Source: Haberlea rhodopensis
Lineage: Eukaryota; Streptophyta; Magnoliopsida; Lamiales; Gesneriaceae
NCBI GenBank assembly: GCA_907163345.1
Contig: CAJQUN010000152.1
Span: 620,001 to 684,000 of the forward strand
DNA length: 64,000 bases
Reading direction: 5' to 3'
The translations under genes were made by a program, and so were the position numbers. The notes beneath the pieces are model-generated. The model was not told the DNA's origin. It did not search any database and saw nothing but the letters and a program-made list of their open reading frames with translations. Every line of letters begins with the position of its first letter. Position 1 is the stretch's first letter. Below are positions 34,561-46,800 of the stretch, piece after piece.

Positions 34561-37500
34561 TCAGTTTATAACCAAAGATGTCACTAATGCCAAAACAGCA
34601 ATCACAATCATTATATTAAGGAAATAATTTGACTGGAGTGGCTTATCCGGGCTCCCCCCAAATCCTTCGTACTCTGCTCGAATCTTCTGTTTCATAGTGT
34701 CTGATAACTCTCTCTGCAATTCAAATAAGTAAAGACTCGTTGAATTTATTCTTCTCCTTCGTTAAAAAAGTCCAAATTTTAGAAATCGTTGTTCACACGA
34801 TTTGGTAATTGCTTCAATCTCTTGTTATTTTTAAGTATCAGCAAACGAAAAGTAGACACTGCTATTCAATTTTAGTCCTGCACCAGCCATAAAAAGTAAC
34901 GGATTTAAGAACTTGCGTCATCAGTCATGTCAATATTTTCATGCATAAGGGAAAGTAGACAAGAAAGTTTTGAATAAGCTATTCAAAACACTACCTTTCC
35001 CGTCGAGTACTTGGCCGCAACAAATTTTTCTGGTTGACCTTGAGGGGGACTGTCATCCAATGAAAAGCCCTGCAAAGAATGAAGTTGACTTTATAAGATA
35101 AGAATTAACAATTTTTTGTACTAAACTAATTAATCTCAAAGTTGTAGGCATACTGACAAAAAAAAAAAAAAAAAGACAATAAAAAAGGGGTTCGCCAGCA
35201 ACTACCAAGACTTGACCCTTGGTCAGTAACCAGATGAATAAGAATGGAAGAAGTAGCATGCACATATAAGAGGTCTAAAATCTAAATGCAGCCAATCCGT
35301 CGAGGTTAGATGGAAAAACTAAGTTGAGCAACTATTAGGACAAGTTCTGGAAAGCTGAAAGACCATTGAGTGGACGGACCCTATTAGATTGTGATACATT
35401 ATATTTTTTCACTTGTGCTATTTCAATTAATAATGAAATTTGGGCGCATACCAAAACACCAAAGCACGAAAGCAAAGGGAGTGGAAAATGAAAATTGAAA
35501 TTTGTGCCGCAAAGAAAATACCTCGGGTGGCTCAAATTTGGATCCAAGACTGCTAAGCTTAGCATGGGCTTCGGCATAGTCCTTGAAAAACGCATCTTGA
35601 TCATCAGCATATTTCTCTGCATATTCCTGAATGCATGTAGTACCGCGTGAATTGAGGAGCATAACATACATGCTGCTATTTTGTAATGATCTTTATCTAT
35701 GTAAGCTCGGAAGGCGTAACACGTAAAGAAGCTCTTAATGCGACATTCTTTATACCTTGAATGAAGGATCTTCAAAAAGAACAGCATCCGTAGGTAAAAC
35801 CAACAGATCCTCATCTTTTTTTTCTTTGATATCCTGCAGATCAGTTATACATTAAAACTGAACGGATTAATTTCTATCCAACAAAATTTAAAGGAGAATG
35901 AGAATGTAATCATTGCACCTTGAAGTATGAATTATCAAATTTCAGCCACTGTGGTGTCCATGACTGTCCTCCAGGAGCCCCAGGTCCATCTTTCTGCCAT
36001 GCAAATAAACAGATGGTCAGTAGTCCTTATATTTGCATAAAAAATTACGTACAAATTTGGTTGCACGTTGTTAGCAAAAGCTGAAGCCAGAAAGGCAAAA
36101 ATTGGTTTAGATTCTGTAAATCAAAAACGTAAAAGAAACAAGGAAAAAAGATCACTATAGATTTATAACGCATCAACTTAGCAAAACCATTTTCAAATAC
36201 TTATGCCACTCCAGTTAGATGATTCTCCACTCAGTATAATCAAAGACAGCTTAATAATTATGCCATTAAGGTTCAGACCCTTTCTGTTCCTCTCAATCTT
36301 TTTTGCTTGTCAAAGCAAAACAACAAGATGAAATGCACCATGCGATGATAAGCTGATATACTATCAAAAAAACAATACCGTGTATTTTGTCTCAGGTTTT
36401 CCCCATCCACTACGCTCAGGCCTCGACCTTCCAAGAGTGTGAGCACCAGAGAGTGCAACTATTTCCTGGATAGAGAAAGCCAATCCACAAACTCCATGAT
36501 TCTCTTTTAAATTCATAAACAATTGTCACTTGAAATAAAATAATCGATTACCTTATCATTTAATCCCATGCGGTGAAAAACATCACGTAAATGAGTGGCA
36601 GGAGAAGGGGGACCAGCATCTAATGAATGAAGACAATTAGTAGATAATTTGAAGCAAAGTAGGTACGACAATCGCAATTTAATATCAATAGTTAAAAAGT
36701 GTCATGAAGTTCTACCATATGATCTCAGACATTACAATATGACGTCACCTAAAAGAACTAAACTTACGAGGTCACATAGTCCAAGTAATTACTATATTAT
36801 GATTTTCTGAACCAATAATATCTCGATTTCACAATAGTAAATAAAAAACATAAATGTTCATCCCAAGTAAATGTTGGCTAATGGTGCACTGAATTTGATG
36901 CCACACAGATACTGAAACAGTATATTAGAGAATGTTCTTTTGCATTTCAAGCATCTGTAAAACAATTTCAGCAATTTTTTCAAATAGATTATCGGATCTC
37001 ACTCATTAAACCAGGCATAAATTTTAGTGGCGACCGAACGGCCAACCGACCATGTAACTATGGCCAACAGATTTCGATATTATACGATATCTCAAAGTTT
37101 AGACGCCATGATATATTCAAGATGGTTTTCTAGCTATTATAATGGACTACATAAAAGAGATTTACAAGGGCTACAAACTTTTACCAGGGAGTCTCCCTTC
37201 TTCTGGGCATTGTTCAGGTCCAGTGACATCCACTCTTCCATACTTCGTGGGAATTTTGGGGCCTCCAGCGTCCTTTGATTAAAAGAAGTGTCAGTAAAAT
37301 AGTTGCTAAATAAATTTTCTTGATTGCATAGAACCAAAGGAGGGGAACAACCTCAATAGCCGTAGCACTGGCCAACTGAAATAAGTCCGCATATGTCACG
37401 TTAGAATACTTGTCTTTGATGGGCTGAAGAAGTTTAAGAGCATTAACAAGCCCTGTACATCAATAAGCTGTCAAGCACCAATATCATTAATCAAGAAGGG

Positions 37501-39309
37501 GTATCCATATGATTGAAATCTTACCAGCGTTTGCACTATGTTTTAGTTCAATTTCAAATCTTAAACTTCCATTGGCACCTCCTCTTTTTGGCCACTCTTC
37601 AATATTCTTGTTAAATGTACCAGAATCATGCCAACCCATTCGAACCTGTCAAGATAAAAATAGGCAACTTTTCCTCTTCAATCTTCATGTAACTCGTCAT
37701 TAGAATTTAAAAACTGCACATTAAGTACATTATCAAAATTTGAAACATGAAGCATTGCTTTAGAAATGTTGATATCAATTTCATGAAAAAACTTTACAGC
37801 TTAGCAAACCATATTTCATAATTTTGCGGTTTCTGTAACTAAGAAAACAAATTAATTGAAGCTTTTTAGTTCGACTCTGTTGAAAACAAGAAGCTTGTTA
37901 ACAGCTTGCCTTAACTGCACTTGGAAACGGTTACAAGCAATAAACAAATCAATTAGATTAGTTTGTTAGCTAAGAAAACATGAATAATTGTAGACAAACA
38001 TGATACTTAAGTGGGGATATATCACAGATAGAGATCATATAACTACGTATTGGTCTGCAAATTTTCATTAATTCAACACAATTCTTTTATCACTCAAAAT
38101 TCTCTACTTCTCAGTCTTATTCCCATTCATCGACTCATTATCTAAATCTCTTACAAAAATATGGGTTAGAAAATTCACGAACCAAGCATTACTCTATTGT
38201 GACAATAAGGAAGCATTACCCATTTCTCTTATCCGATGAATCATGATTAGAACGAAGCATTAGATTAATTTTGTTAGTTAACCATACTTGAAAAGTTGCA
38301 TACTAACATGATACATAAAAAATGAGGATATATCACAGGTTGGGATGATACAAATAAATAGAAGTATATGTATTGAATAATTCAAAATAATTCTTTAGTC
38401 ACTCGATTTCTCCTCTTCTTGATATTCTTCCTTATCTTATAGTTGCAGAGCTTTGAAACTCTAAATTTAAATATGCTACATAGAACATTACAGATGCAAC
38501 CTTGACAAATCACATTACCATGAGTAATTTAATCTTACTCTTGTTTGAAATTAATGACTGAATGTTAAAGATTTTATTTTACTAATTTTACGGTAAACTT
38601 CACTTGATCAATACAAATGAATCAATTGTTTAATTTTCCTCGTTTTCCTGATTTAAAGGATGAAGATTTTTACTCCCTCGCAATGATCCTAAAGATCGCA
38701 ATGAAGGTATTCAGTTAAAATGATAATATACCAAAATTAGTATTCAGTTAAAATGATAATATACCAAAATTAATAAGGTAAAATTGTAGCAGTCCATTAA
38801 CTAAACAAGCAGCATTGTAAAATTGTAGCAGTCCATTAACTAACCAAGCCGCATTCGACCATTCGATTATTTATTTGAAAAAAGGAAATGAAAGGTGAAC
38901 TTGGTAAGTTTACCAGAATAGGATGACAGAACTTAGTCTTCAGGAGCTCCTTAATATCCTCCCGCGCACTTTTCAACTGCACAGGGTCCGAGGCAAAGCA
39001 TTTCGGCGAGGCAACAGTCGAATACCCAATCCTCCCATTTGATAATCGCCGGGAAGCTCTCTTCTAGCGAAAAGGAAACAAACACGAATCGAGTTAACAT
39101 TCAAAATTTAAAACCATAAATTTGTATGAAGCCCTAAATCTCAAAACTTGTTCGTGGAGAACCTGGGGAAGGAATTGGTGGGAGAGCTGTGGAGAGGATC
39201 CGAGTGACTTGAGGTAAAGAGAGGAGGAGTAGGAGAGTTTGGTGGACGAGACGGTGGCGGAAGGAATGAGGCGCGTGGCGGCGGCAGTGGCAGCAGAGAG
39301 AGAGTTCAT
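34561..39309 (-). CDS. tAPX: Thylakoid membrane-bound ascorbate peroxidase
   Basis: Twelve exons on the minus strand: 39309-39163, 39063-38914, 37645-37525, 37452-37352, 37272-37185, 36619-36552, 36465-36379, 35993-35919, 35833-35756, 35626-35522, 35069-34995 and 34713-34561, giving 415 aa. All are GT-AG. The enzyme reduces hydrogen peroxide with ascorbate using heme. Residues 1 to about 70 are Ser/Thr-rich like a chloroplast transit peptide. 'VRMGWHDSGTF' gives the distal Arg101, Trp104 and His105, and 'ALSGAHTLGRSRPERSGWGK' holds the proximal heme ligand His234. The chloroplast-type insertion around 'EKKDEDLLVLPTDAVLFEDP' is present. Residues about 395-414 form a hydrophobic anchor ('IMIVIAVLALVTSLVI'), the hallmark of the thylakoid form. 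Upstream Met codons in the same frame (to 39453) are unlikely starts. A stromal isoform may arise by alternative splicing. Confidence 0.97.
34872..34881 (-). promoter_or_regulatory. Alternative splice acceptor and Asp-stop for the stromal isoform
   Basis: Inside the last peroxidase intron (34714-34994) the minus strand reads GGTGCAG|GACTAA. The acceptor AG is at 34879-34878, then Asp (34877-34875) and TAA (34874-34872). Splicing exon 11 here would end the protein '...STGKD', without the membrane anchor. That is the known ending of stromal APX in species that make both isoforms from one gene, such as spinach and tobacco. Confidence 0.7.
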
Positions 39310-39905
39310 TTTTGCTGTCTTGCTGATTAGGGCAGAGGAAGAATACTGATTGGCTAGTGTGTCCTTATATTTTGGATTTGGGAGGCGGTAGTTGACAGCT
39401 CTCATCTGAACCGAACTATCATCCTCCTTGGCGCACTGTCGTTTCAATCTCATATTGACATATCGGTGCTTTAACGCTTGTTAAATTTTACTAAATCGCA
39501 CACTGACGTATCGATCGTGATCGGACACATGGAATAAGCATATGGGACTTTAGTATTAATAAAAAAATTATTAAGTCAATTAATAAGTTTTACTAAATCA
39601 TTAACTTAAATATTAGACATTCTTAATTCTCCGAAAATAATATTAGCCAGTTTTAATAAATTCAAACTATTACAAAATATGTCGAAACACATAGGTACTA
39701 TTTGGTTCCATTTTTGGAATTCATTATCTTATAACCAAATATTATTAATTCATTTTCATTATCTAAAATATATTTTTCTGAGAACAATAATTATTTTATT
39801 AGAATAACGATCAATAAAAGATTTGAATTACACTGTAAATAATATAAACATGATGTAATTTGCTAATCATGATGTGTATTAGATATGTTTAACTTTATTT
39901 CATCA

Positions 39906-39908
<3 letters not shown>
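39310..39908 (-). promoter_or_regulatory. Upstream region of the peroxidase gene
   Basis: 39310 to about 39450 is probably 5' UTR. Beyond it the DNA is AT-rich with no gene seen. I could not assign a specific promoter element. Confidence 0.35.
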
Positions 39909-39965
<57 letters not shown>

Positions 39966-40033
39966 GAGTGCGTATGCGCGAGTGTGTCAATTTTAAAAAA
40001 CAATTGAGTATGGGTATGCCTTATAAGCTTATT

Positions 40034-40083
<50 letters not shown>

Positions 40084-40152
40084 AATAAGCTTATAAGGCA
40101 TACCCATACTCAATTGTTTTTTAAAATTGACACACTCGCGCATACGCACTCG
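39909..40152. repeat. (TA)n microsatellite followed by a perfect 188-bp palindrome
   Basis: 39909-39964 is a TA run. 39965-40037 (starting cgagtgcgtatgcgcgagtg) and 40080-40152 are exact inverted copies of 73 bases each, separated by a 42-base AT spacer. I compared the arms base by base and saw no mismatch. The transcript would fold into a long hairpin. Confidence 0.93.
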
Positions 40153-41283
40153 CACCCGCAAACGCCCATGCATCCACATCATGTGATTTAGGTATGAGCG
40201 AGGCCTCTTCGGTCAAATTTCTTACAATTCCTTTCAGTAAATGCCAAAAGGCAAAGGAAATTCTGATTTGTTACATACTTCTGCCACATTTTAGGAAGTT
40301 TCATTGTATAATTTATTAATTTATGTTGACAATATATAGGTTTTAAAGATTAATAAGTGAACAAGGCATTTATATTCTTTTATATTTAATATTTAGAAAT
40401 AGCATTTTGTGCAATTAAAAACTTTAGTTAACTTCAAAAAAAACTTTAGTTGTGCTTCTCAATTTGTGCACTGGTTCAAGAATCAAAGAAGGCAACTAAG
40501 TTTGATTATTAATTTTGACTCTAATCATTCTAGAACTTTGGAAACGATGCTTTTCACATTCCTATCGGAGGTGGTCAAATTTTTTTATTCTTGGATTTTA
40601 CACATAATTCAACCATCGTAGGAAGGAAATTGATGCAAAAAATCGAAGGGGTCGTGCAAAATTAAAAATCATCACAATTTCTGTAATTCAAAATTTATTT
40701 TTTCGCCCATGACCCTACTCACCTCCATCTTTATTATTTCTACCAAAATCACCATATCCATATTTGTTGTTTGAACTAACAAACATATTCAAGAAACGAA
40801 ACTTGTTAACTTCACCCACTTCTTTATTTTGAGCTTCGTGAGCCTGAGCTCGAATTGAAACTGTTAATTTTTCGTGATATCTACGAATTTACACCCCTTA
40901 GTTCTCGAGCTATTTCAGCCATTTTTTTAAATTGAATGAGCAATGATAGATGAACTGGTCAGTATAAGTAGGTCAGTAAATACTTATACTTGCTCAAATA
41001 TTTAAGATGATACTGAGTCTCAAGAAAAAAAGGGAGACTGCAGTTGTATCAATATGTAGATAGCATAGAACATTTTATAGCAAGTGAGACTACAAATATG
41101 ATGAATGCAGCATTTCAATTCTTTGTATTTGGATAACACATTAATGTCAAGAAAAACTGCAGCTTTTCTGAGAAGTATTCAACAAACCAACAAAGTTGAG
41201 GTGACCTGAGGCCGAGTTGAAGTCTCAAAATAAACGGTGAATGTTTAGCATGCCGACAGTGTGGCAATTACTCCGCACGAAAA
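40153..41283. other. Intergenic DNA between the peroxidase and PBC1 genes
   Basis: AT-rich, with a small plus-strand frame at 40409-40621 and no recognisable product. The part near 41000-41283 is probably the PBC1 3' UTR. Confidence 0.45.
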
Positions 41284-43797
41284 CTAATCCATCCTTCCCT
41301 TGAGGATTCTCTCTGTAACCTCATCTGGCGTACTGTTGGAACATAAAAATATTTATGCAAATCGAATCCATATCATAAACCAAAAACAGTAGTGCGGTTA
41401 ACAAATTAGATCAATAAAAATGCTCACTTACACGAGATATACATGTCCTCCCCAGCCACTCAAACAGTCTCGATCCACTGATGACAGGAGTGCTTGTGAG
41501 ATGGTTTCGAACAATTCATCTGCTTCCTGGAGGCAGAGTATTAAGTTACTAATCTAAAACCATTGGCACAGAAAACAGGGAAAAACCAAATATAAATAAG
41601 GTCGGCTGAATGCTATATATCTGTCAATGTCAATTTTCACTAGTTCAGAGCACTTCAACATGGCATAGCTCAAAGTGAACATCTTTCTATATGTCGCATG
41701 GCAGCTTCTATCCATCCACCCCGAAGAAAATACTGCTTATAGTAGCTGATGGAAAGATCCATATTGGAGATCAAAAGGTCCCAAAAGTGCACACCGGAAA
41801 TTCAAAGGTGGTAGGATATTTCAACATCGGGCTTCCACGTATACGTAAACCCCTTACTTTTCTTCCTACTGGTTGGCTAAATGCATGGGAGGTGATAAGG
41901 GAAGAGAGAACTAGATACCATTTCAGCCCATACAGAGACCTCATAGTGTAGTTTGTCCTCAAGGAATCAGCATGTAGGTTCTCTTATGGTTTTCATTATC
42001 CATACCATCTTCCTTAAAAGAGAGACAGGACTACCAATACAAGAATAAGTAGACAAAGTTCATCTCTCACTGAGACATACGGGAAAGAATAGTAACTGAT
42101 ATTCTTTCAAGGATTAATTCTCATCTTAAAACAGATGCAAGTAAAGTGGCAAACTGTAGGGAAGTTAGGCCTTCACTTCTGATTTGATGGAACTAAATCA
42201 GTGTAAATTATACTTATATTTGGCATGATAGTAACCCACTATTAATCATATACTTTTTTATTCGTTAAAATCAATTAAGACATATTTTCTTTGATCTTTT
42301 CTCACACACCATATCAGGCTTGAACATGGATTCACAAGCACCATAGAGCGATTCTGAGGCAGTTCCAGCAACAACAAAGTCTTTGGCCAGCTCCCTGCGT
42401 TTGTACATGAAAAAGTAAAGCGTGGCATCTTAAAACAACCGCATTCAATTTCTACGAGTTAAATCTGAAATCAGCATAGGTCGGGGTATAAGCGTTGTGA
42501 CATTATAACTACGCATGAAGAAGGCTTACCACTTAGATGCACCAGCTTTACTGAGTTAAAAAATAGAACCACCACCACATATTACAAACCACAAGGAATA
42601 AACAATAAATCACTTTCGTTGTGCAGGAAAGACATGGTACACTTCACACATCCACATTTTATTTGGTGGTTTGTGGACTTATGAAGCAAAAAGAATTAGA
42701 AAAGACGAACTCACAAGTAGGAGATTGTGACAAACTAATTTTGGAATATTATTATTTATCGTGTAATATTCATAGGCTATTTTTGGTTAGTGTGATTAGT
42801 GTGTGATTAGGGTGTGATTAGCATTTAATCCATCGTTTGGTTAGTGTGATTAAGTTTCTAGCCATTTCAAGGAGCCCCGGTATAACTCACTATACAACCT
42901 TGAAAAACCTTGAAAATGGATCCCTCCAAGCTCCGGGCATTGTGAATCCCATTTTGCACAGTAAACATGATACGAGTACAAATTGGCATATTTGCCCATC
43001 ATCTTCCCAGAAGAAATGAAAGTCGCGGCCTCAAGAAGAAAGTCACGGTTTTTCGTCGAGAAAGTTTCCGTCGTTTTCCATCGTTTCACGCCTTCTTGTA
43101 GTTGCCTTCGTGTTTTCCACCAGTCGGTTTGTCTTTCACACCTTTCTACTCATTTCTAGAGTTGTCGGCACCCCTAGAACCCTAGTTCCTTTTACGCCTC
43201 ACCTCGGCGCATTCTATGCCATGCCCGACCACTTTCCCCTTAAGATTTTGAGGTATATAATTATTCTTTTTTAAAATAATATGATTCAGTGTCTTCTGTG
43301 ATGTTAGATCGATTTTATGATGCGTTTTTTTCTTATTTTCCCGTGATTGAAGTCGTGTTATTGATTTATAAAGAATCAGATTATGTTGAAGTAATTGAAG
43401 TTCTATCACTTATTTATGTTTTTGTGCATGCGAAGACAACTAGCCAGAAGAAATTGAGGAATGATGATTTTATACAATGATCTATGTTTAGACGTGTTTG
43501 ATTTTCTCGGTCGGAGCTTTGCTTTTAATGATTTTAGTTCTTTAATGAATCTTCAAGATTTTCTTGTGTTAATCTGACAATTACAGATGCTTTGGCTTTT
43601 TGTTGAAGAACGGTGAATTTCCATTAAAAATGCTTTTATTTTTACTTTCTGAATTTGAAGTGTGCAATAGTATGTTCTTATCGTCTTTGTTCTTTTCCTC
43701 ATGAACTTGGATTCAGTTTCATCTTCATGTACAAGGTGTTGTTAATGATAGTACGATATGAATCACATATGAATCATTAAATGATTGGAGTTCATTG

Positions 43798-43836
<39 letters not shown>

Positions 43837-46800
43837 TGTAGGAAGGGAAAGCAACAGTTAAAAGGGCAATGTGGCACGCAGCTTCTCGTTCAAGTAGCTC
43901 GCAATGGCGACACAGAATTTTCGGGAGGCTAATTTGATCGGTGAATGTGGTTTTGGAAGCTTTTATAAAGGCTGGTTAGAATCTGGCATCTACTTTATGA
44001 ATTTGGATGTTCCAAAAACATGTAGTTTGTGGATTCGAAACAACAGAAAGTATGACACATAAGTTCGATGAATCTGTTAAATTGGTTGTGTAATTTAAGT
44101 TGATGTAATTTGTTCTTTGAGTGGTGCTAATCTTTGACTTCAAGTATCAGATTGTTGTTGTGAAGCAACTTAATCTTGGAGATTCTTAGTATATCAGTCT
44201 GTGTTTTCATTCTTCACTCTTGTTTGATGTTTTAACCTTATACTCGTCTCTCTCGCTTGTTAACATGGCACTGAGTCATAATATGGCCAATATGGGTGAT
44301 TTGCATTTTTGTGATAGTGCTTATAAAGATGTTATAATTTCATCAATTTGCAAAAGGGGAAAAGATGTGGTGGTTTTGTTAGATATGATAAAAAAATATA
44401 ATTTGGCAAAGTTATGTGTTATTGTATTTTGAATATTCAATTACTGAAATTACCCTTGATTATGTAAAATTAATTCTGCATAAATATGCCTTTTTTTAGC
44501 CATCATAGAATGTGTTCTTGTTGTATCATTGGATGGAGTTTGATAGATGTAGTGACTTGATGTATCAATGTGTTCTTGCAAGCTGCTATGTTCTATGGTT
44601 TTGTGCTATTTGAGTTACATATATGTATTTCTCAGTCATCATGCTTTGGATCACATGGTGGTGGTGGGAATAACAATGGAGGTGAAAATGAAGAAGAAGA
44701 GTTTGAGCCAATATTGAAGTTTGAGGAGGTGGTTGCCAATGTTGCTGTAGTTGGTTAGTTCTTCGTTGTTGCATCGGGTAATATATTAGCGGTGTAGGAC
44801 GGTTTGTATATAGGTTGGAATACACATTGTACTCATATTAATAATATTTTGTCTTATTTTGATGAAATCATATTGCGTCTTATTTTGAATTGATTGAATA
44901 TATTATTTTGTCTTATTTTGTGTTTCCTGTTAATAACAGTGTTGTTAATTATAAAAAAACTTGACTTAAAATAATATAAATAAATGAAAACTTATTAAAG
45001 GGTTTTTTTGTCAGTTTATTAATAAAATTAGCCTATAAAATATATTATCAAGTAAACCAAACACATGATACGAACCAAACACAATATAGATTATCCATGT
45101 TTTATTTTATCAACTCATAATCTATTTTTTAAACTATCCATCATTTATCCTATCACAGCAACTAAACGCAGCCATAGTTGATTGATCTTCCTTGCAGTTC
45201 ACATTCTTTTCTTCTGAGGTGTTACACGAACTGATTAGGCAAACACTATACATATATGTAACATTAAATGGCATTCCACCGACAGAGATGCCAACAAATT
45301 ATGAAGCATGCAAGAATGATACTACAATTGTGAAGAACCTGTCTTGTATGCAATCTAACAAGAAATTACCTGTTTCCGAAACAGCAAGAGAAATATGGGT
45401 GCCTAAAGTATAGGTGTACAGTTGCAATATCATTGATCAATAAGTTAATTACCAGAAATAAATAATAGAGGAAGCTTAACATACTTGGCCCCAATAGAAT
45501 CCATAGTGCAAATGAAGGGCTTTTTGTCATTGCCTAGTCCAGCGATAACAGGTTGGCAGAAGTATGGGCCAAACCTAAATAAGAGAGAGAAAGGAATAAC
45601 ATAATTCTCTCCATATTTGTTCCTTGTAATTAATTCAGAAGTATGATACTTGTGTCAATAAATCTTAATCTCAATCTCCCAACTCAATCCCTTTGAATAA
45701 GGTTTTCATTCAATTATATGGAGGAGCATATTACAATAAGAATCCCTAAGATTCTGCCAAATATATTAATTACCATCTATGTTACAAATCATATAATATC
45801 ATATCAAATATTAATATATATATCTAACATCTCCCATCAAACTGATGCTGGTCGAAAAAAGCATTAATTTGTCAATTCAAACAAATCCGTCGCAAATACT
45901 TGTGCAAAATCCGTCTCGCACTGCGACAAAAGTACAAACGCACAACAACCGTGCAAGGTTAAAAAGCACAACAACCGTGCAAGGCTCAAAAGCACAACTA
46001 TCGTGCAAGGCTCAAACACACAACTACCGTGCAAGGACGCCACAAACTCCGCGTCAAAAGTACCGATCACCACACAAAAATCAGAACAAATGTGGTCACC
46101 CAGGTCCTCAAATCGAGCAGATTCCACAAAACGAAGAATCCGCCTCAGAAAGAAAAGACAAAGAAGACACCCAGCGTGCGAACCCAAGATCGCGACGCGA
46201 AACCCAAGATTTCACGTAGAAAGAATCCCAAACAGCGAAGCCCAGATGCAATAAAGCACTATCGCCGCCCAGAAACCCTAGCCGCCGCAGCACCCAGAAA
46301 CCCTAGCCGACCCAACACCCCAGAAACACAGCCACCCGAAACCAGAAATCATGATACAACTGTCACGCGCCCGAACTCGAAAACGCAAAACCCTAAAGTG
46401 TGAGACACACAATAGGACAGAAATCCGATGAAGAAAACCCAAAAAAAAAAAAAAATTGCAAAATTGGAAAGTCGTCTGCCACCTGCGAAGAAGGCGACGA
46501 AGGCTGGGGGCAGAAGCCCGTGCGCAGCCTGAAAACCTACAAAATTTTATATTTGATATGGCTCTGATACCATGTCAATAAATCTGAATCCCAATCTCCC
46601 AACTCAATCCCTTTGAATAGGGTTTTCATTCGATTATATAGAGGAGCATATTACAATAAGAATCACTAAGAATCAGCCTAAGAATTCCTAAGATTCTGCC
46701 AAATATACGAATTACCATCTATATTACAAATCATATAATATAATATCAAATATTAATATATATATCTAACATCCTTAACAACTTGTTCCCCTCTCTATTA

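Larger units (their letters stand above)
42775..45174 (+). mobile_element. Pack-type DNA transposon (PIF/Harbinger-like), 2.4 kb, in PBC1 intron 4
   Basis: The left end is GGCTATTTTTGGTTAGTGTG and the right end is the inverse of GGCTGCGTTTAGTTGCTGTG, with 17 of 25 terminal bases matching. Both flanks read ATA, a 3-bp duplication (42772-42774 and 45175-45177). The interior holds no transposase but carries fragments that look taken from host genes. Three-base duplications and GG-starting ends fit PIF/Harbinger, although TTA/TAA is the usual target, so the superfamily is tentative. Repeats 'gtcttattttg' cluster near the right end. Confidence 0.65.

Noticed and set aside
35335..35814. 159-aa minus-strand frame
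   Set aside because: It is an out-of-frame read across ascorbate peroxidase exons 9 and 10 and their introns. The spliced frame explains this DNA.
39310..39453. Extended N-terminus of ascorbate peroxidase from an upstream Met
   Set aside because: The extra 48 residues do not look like a transit peptide. The Met at 39309 begins a typical Ser/Thr/Ala-rich plastid signal.
41691..41951. 86-aa plus-strand frame in PBC1 intron 5
   Set aside because: It overlaps a minus-strand frame of similar length, shows no domain and lies wholly inside an intron.
45845..46403. Plus-strand frames of 83-124 aa rich in Gln, Arg and Pro
   Set aside because: They lie inside the TRIM-like element, overlap a minus-strand frame and reflect its internal repeat and biased composition.
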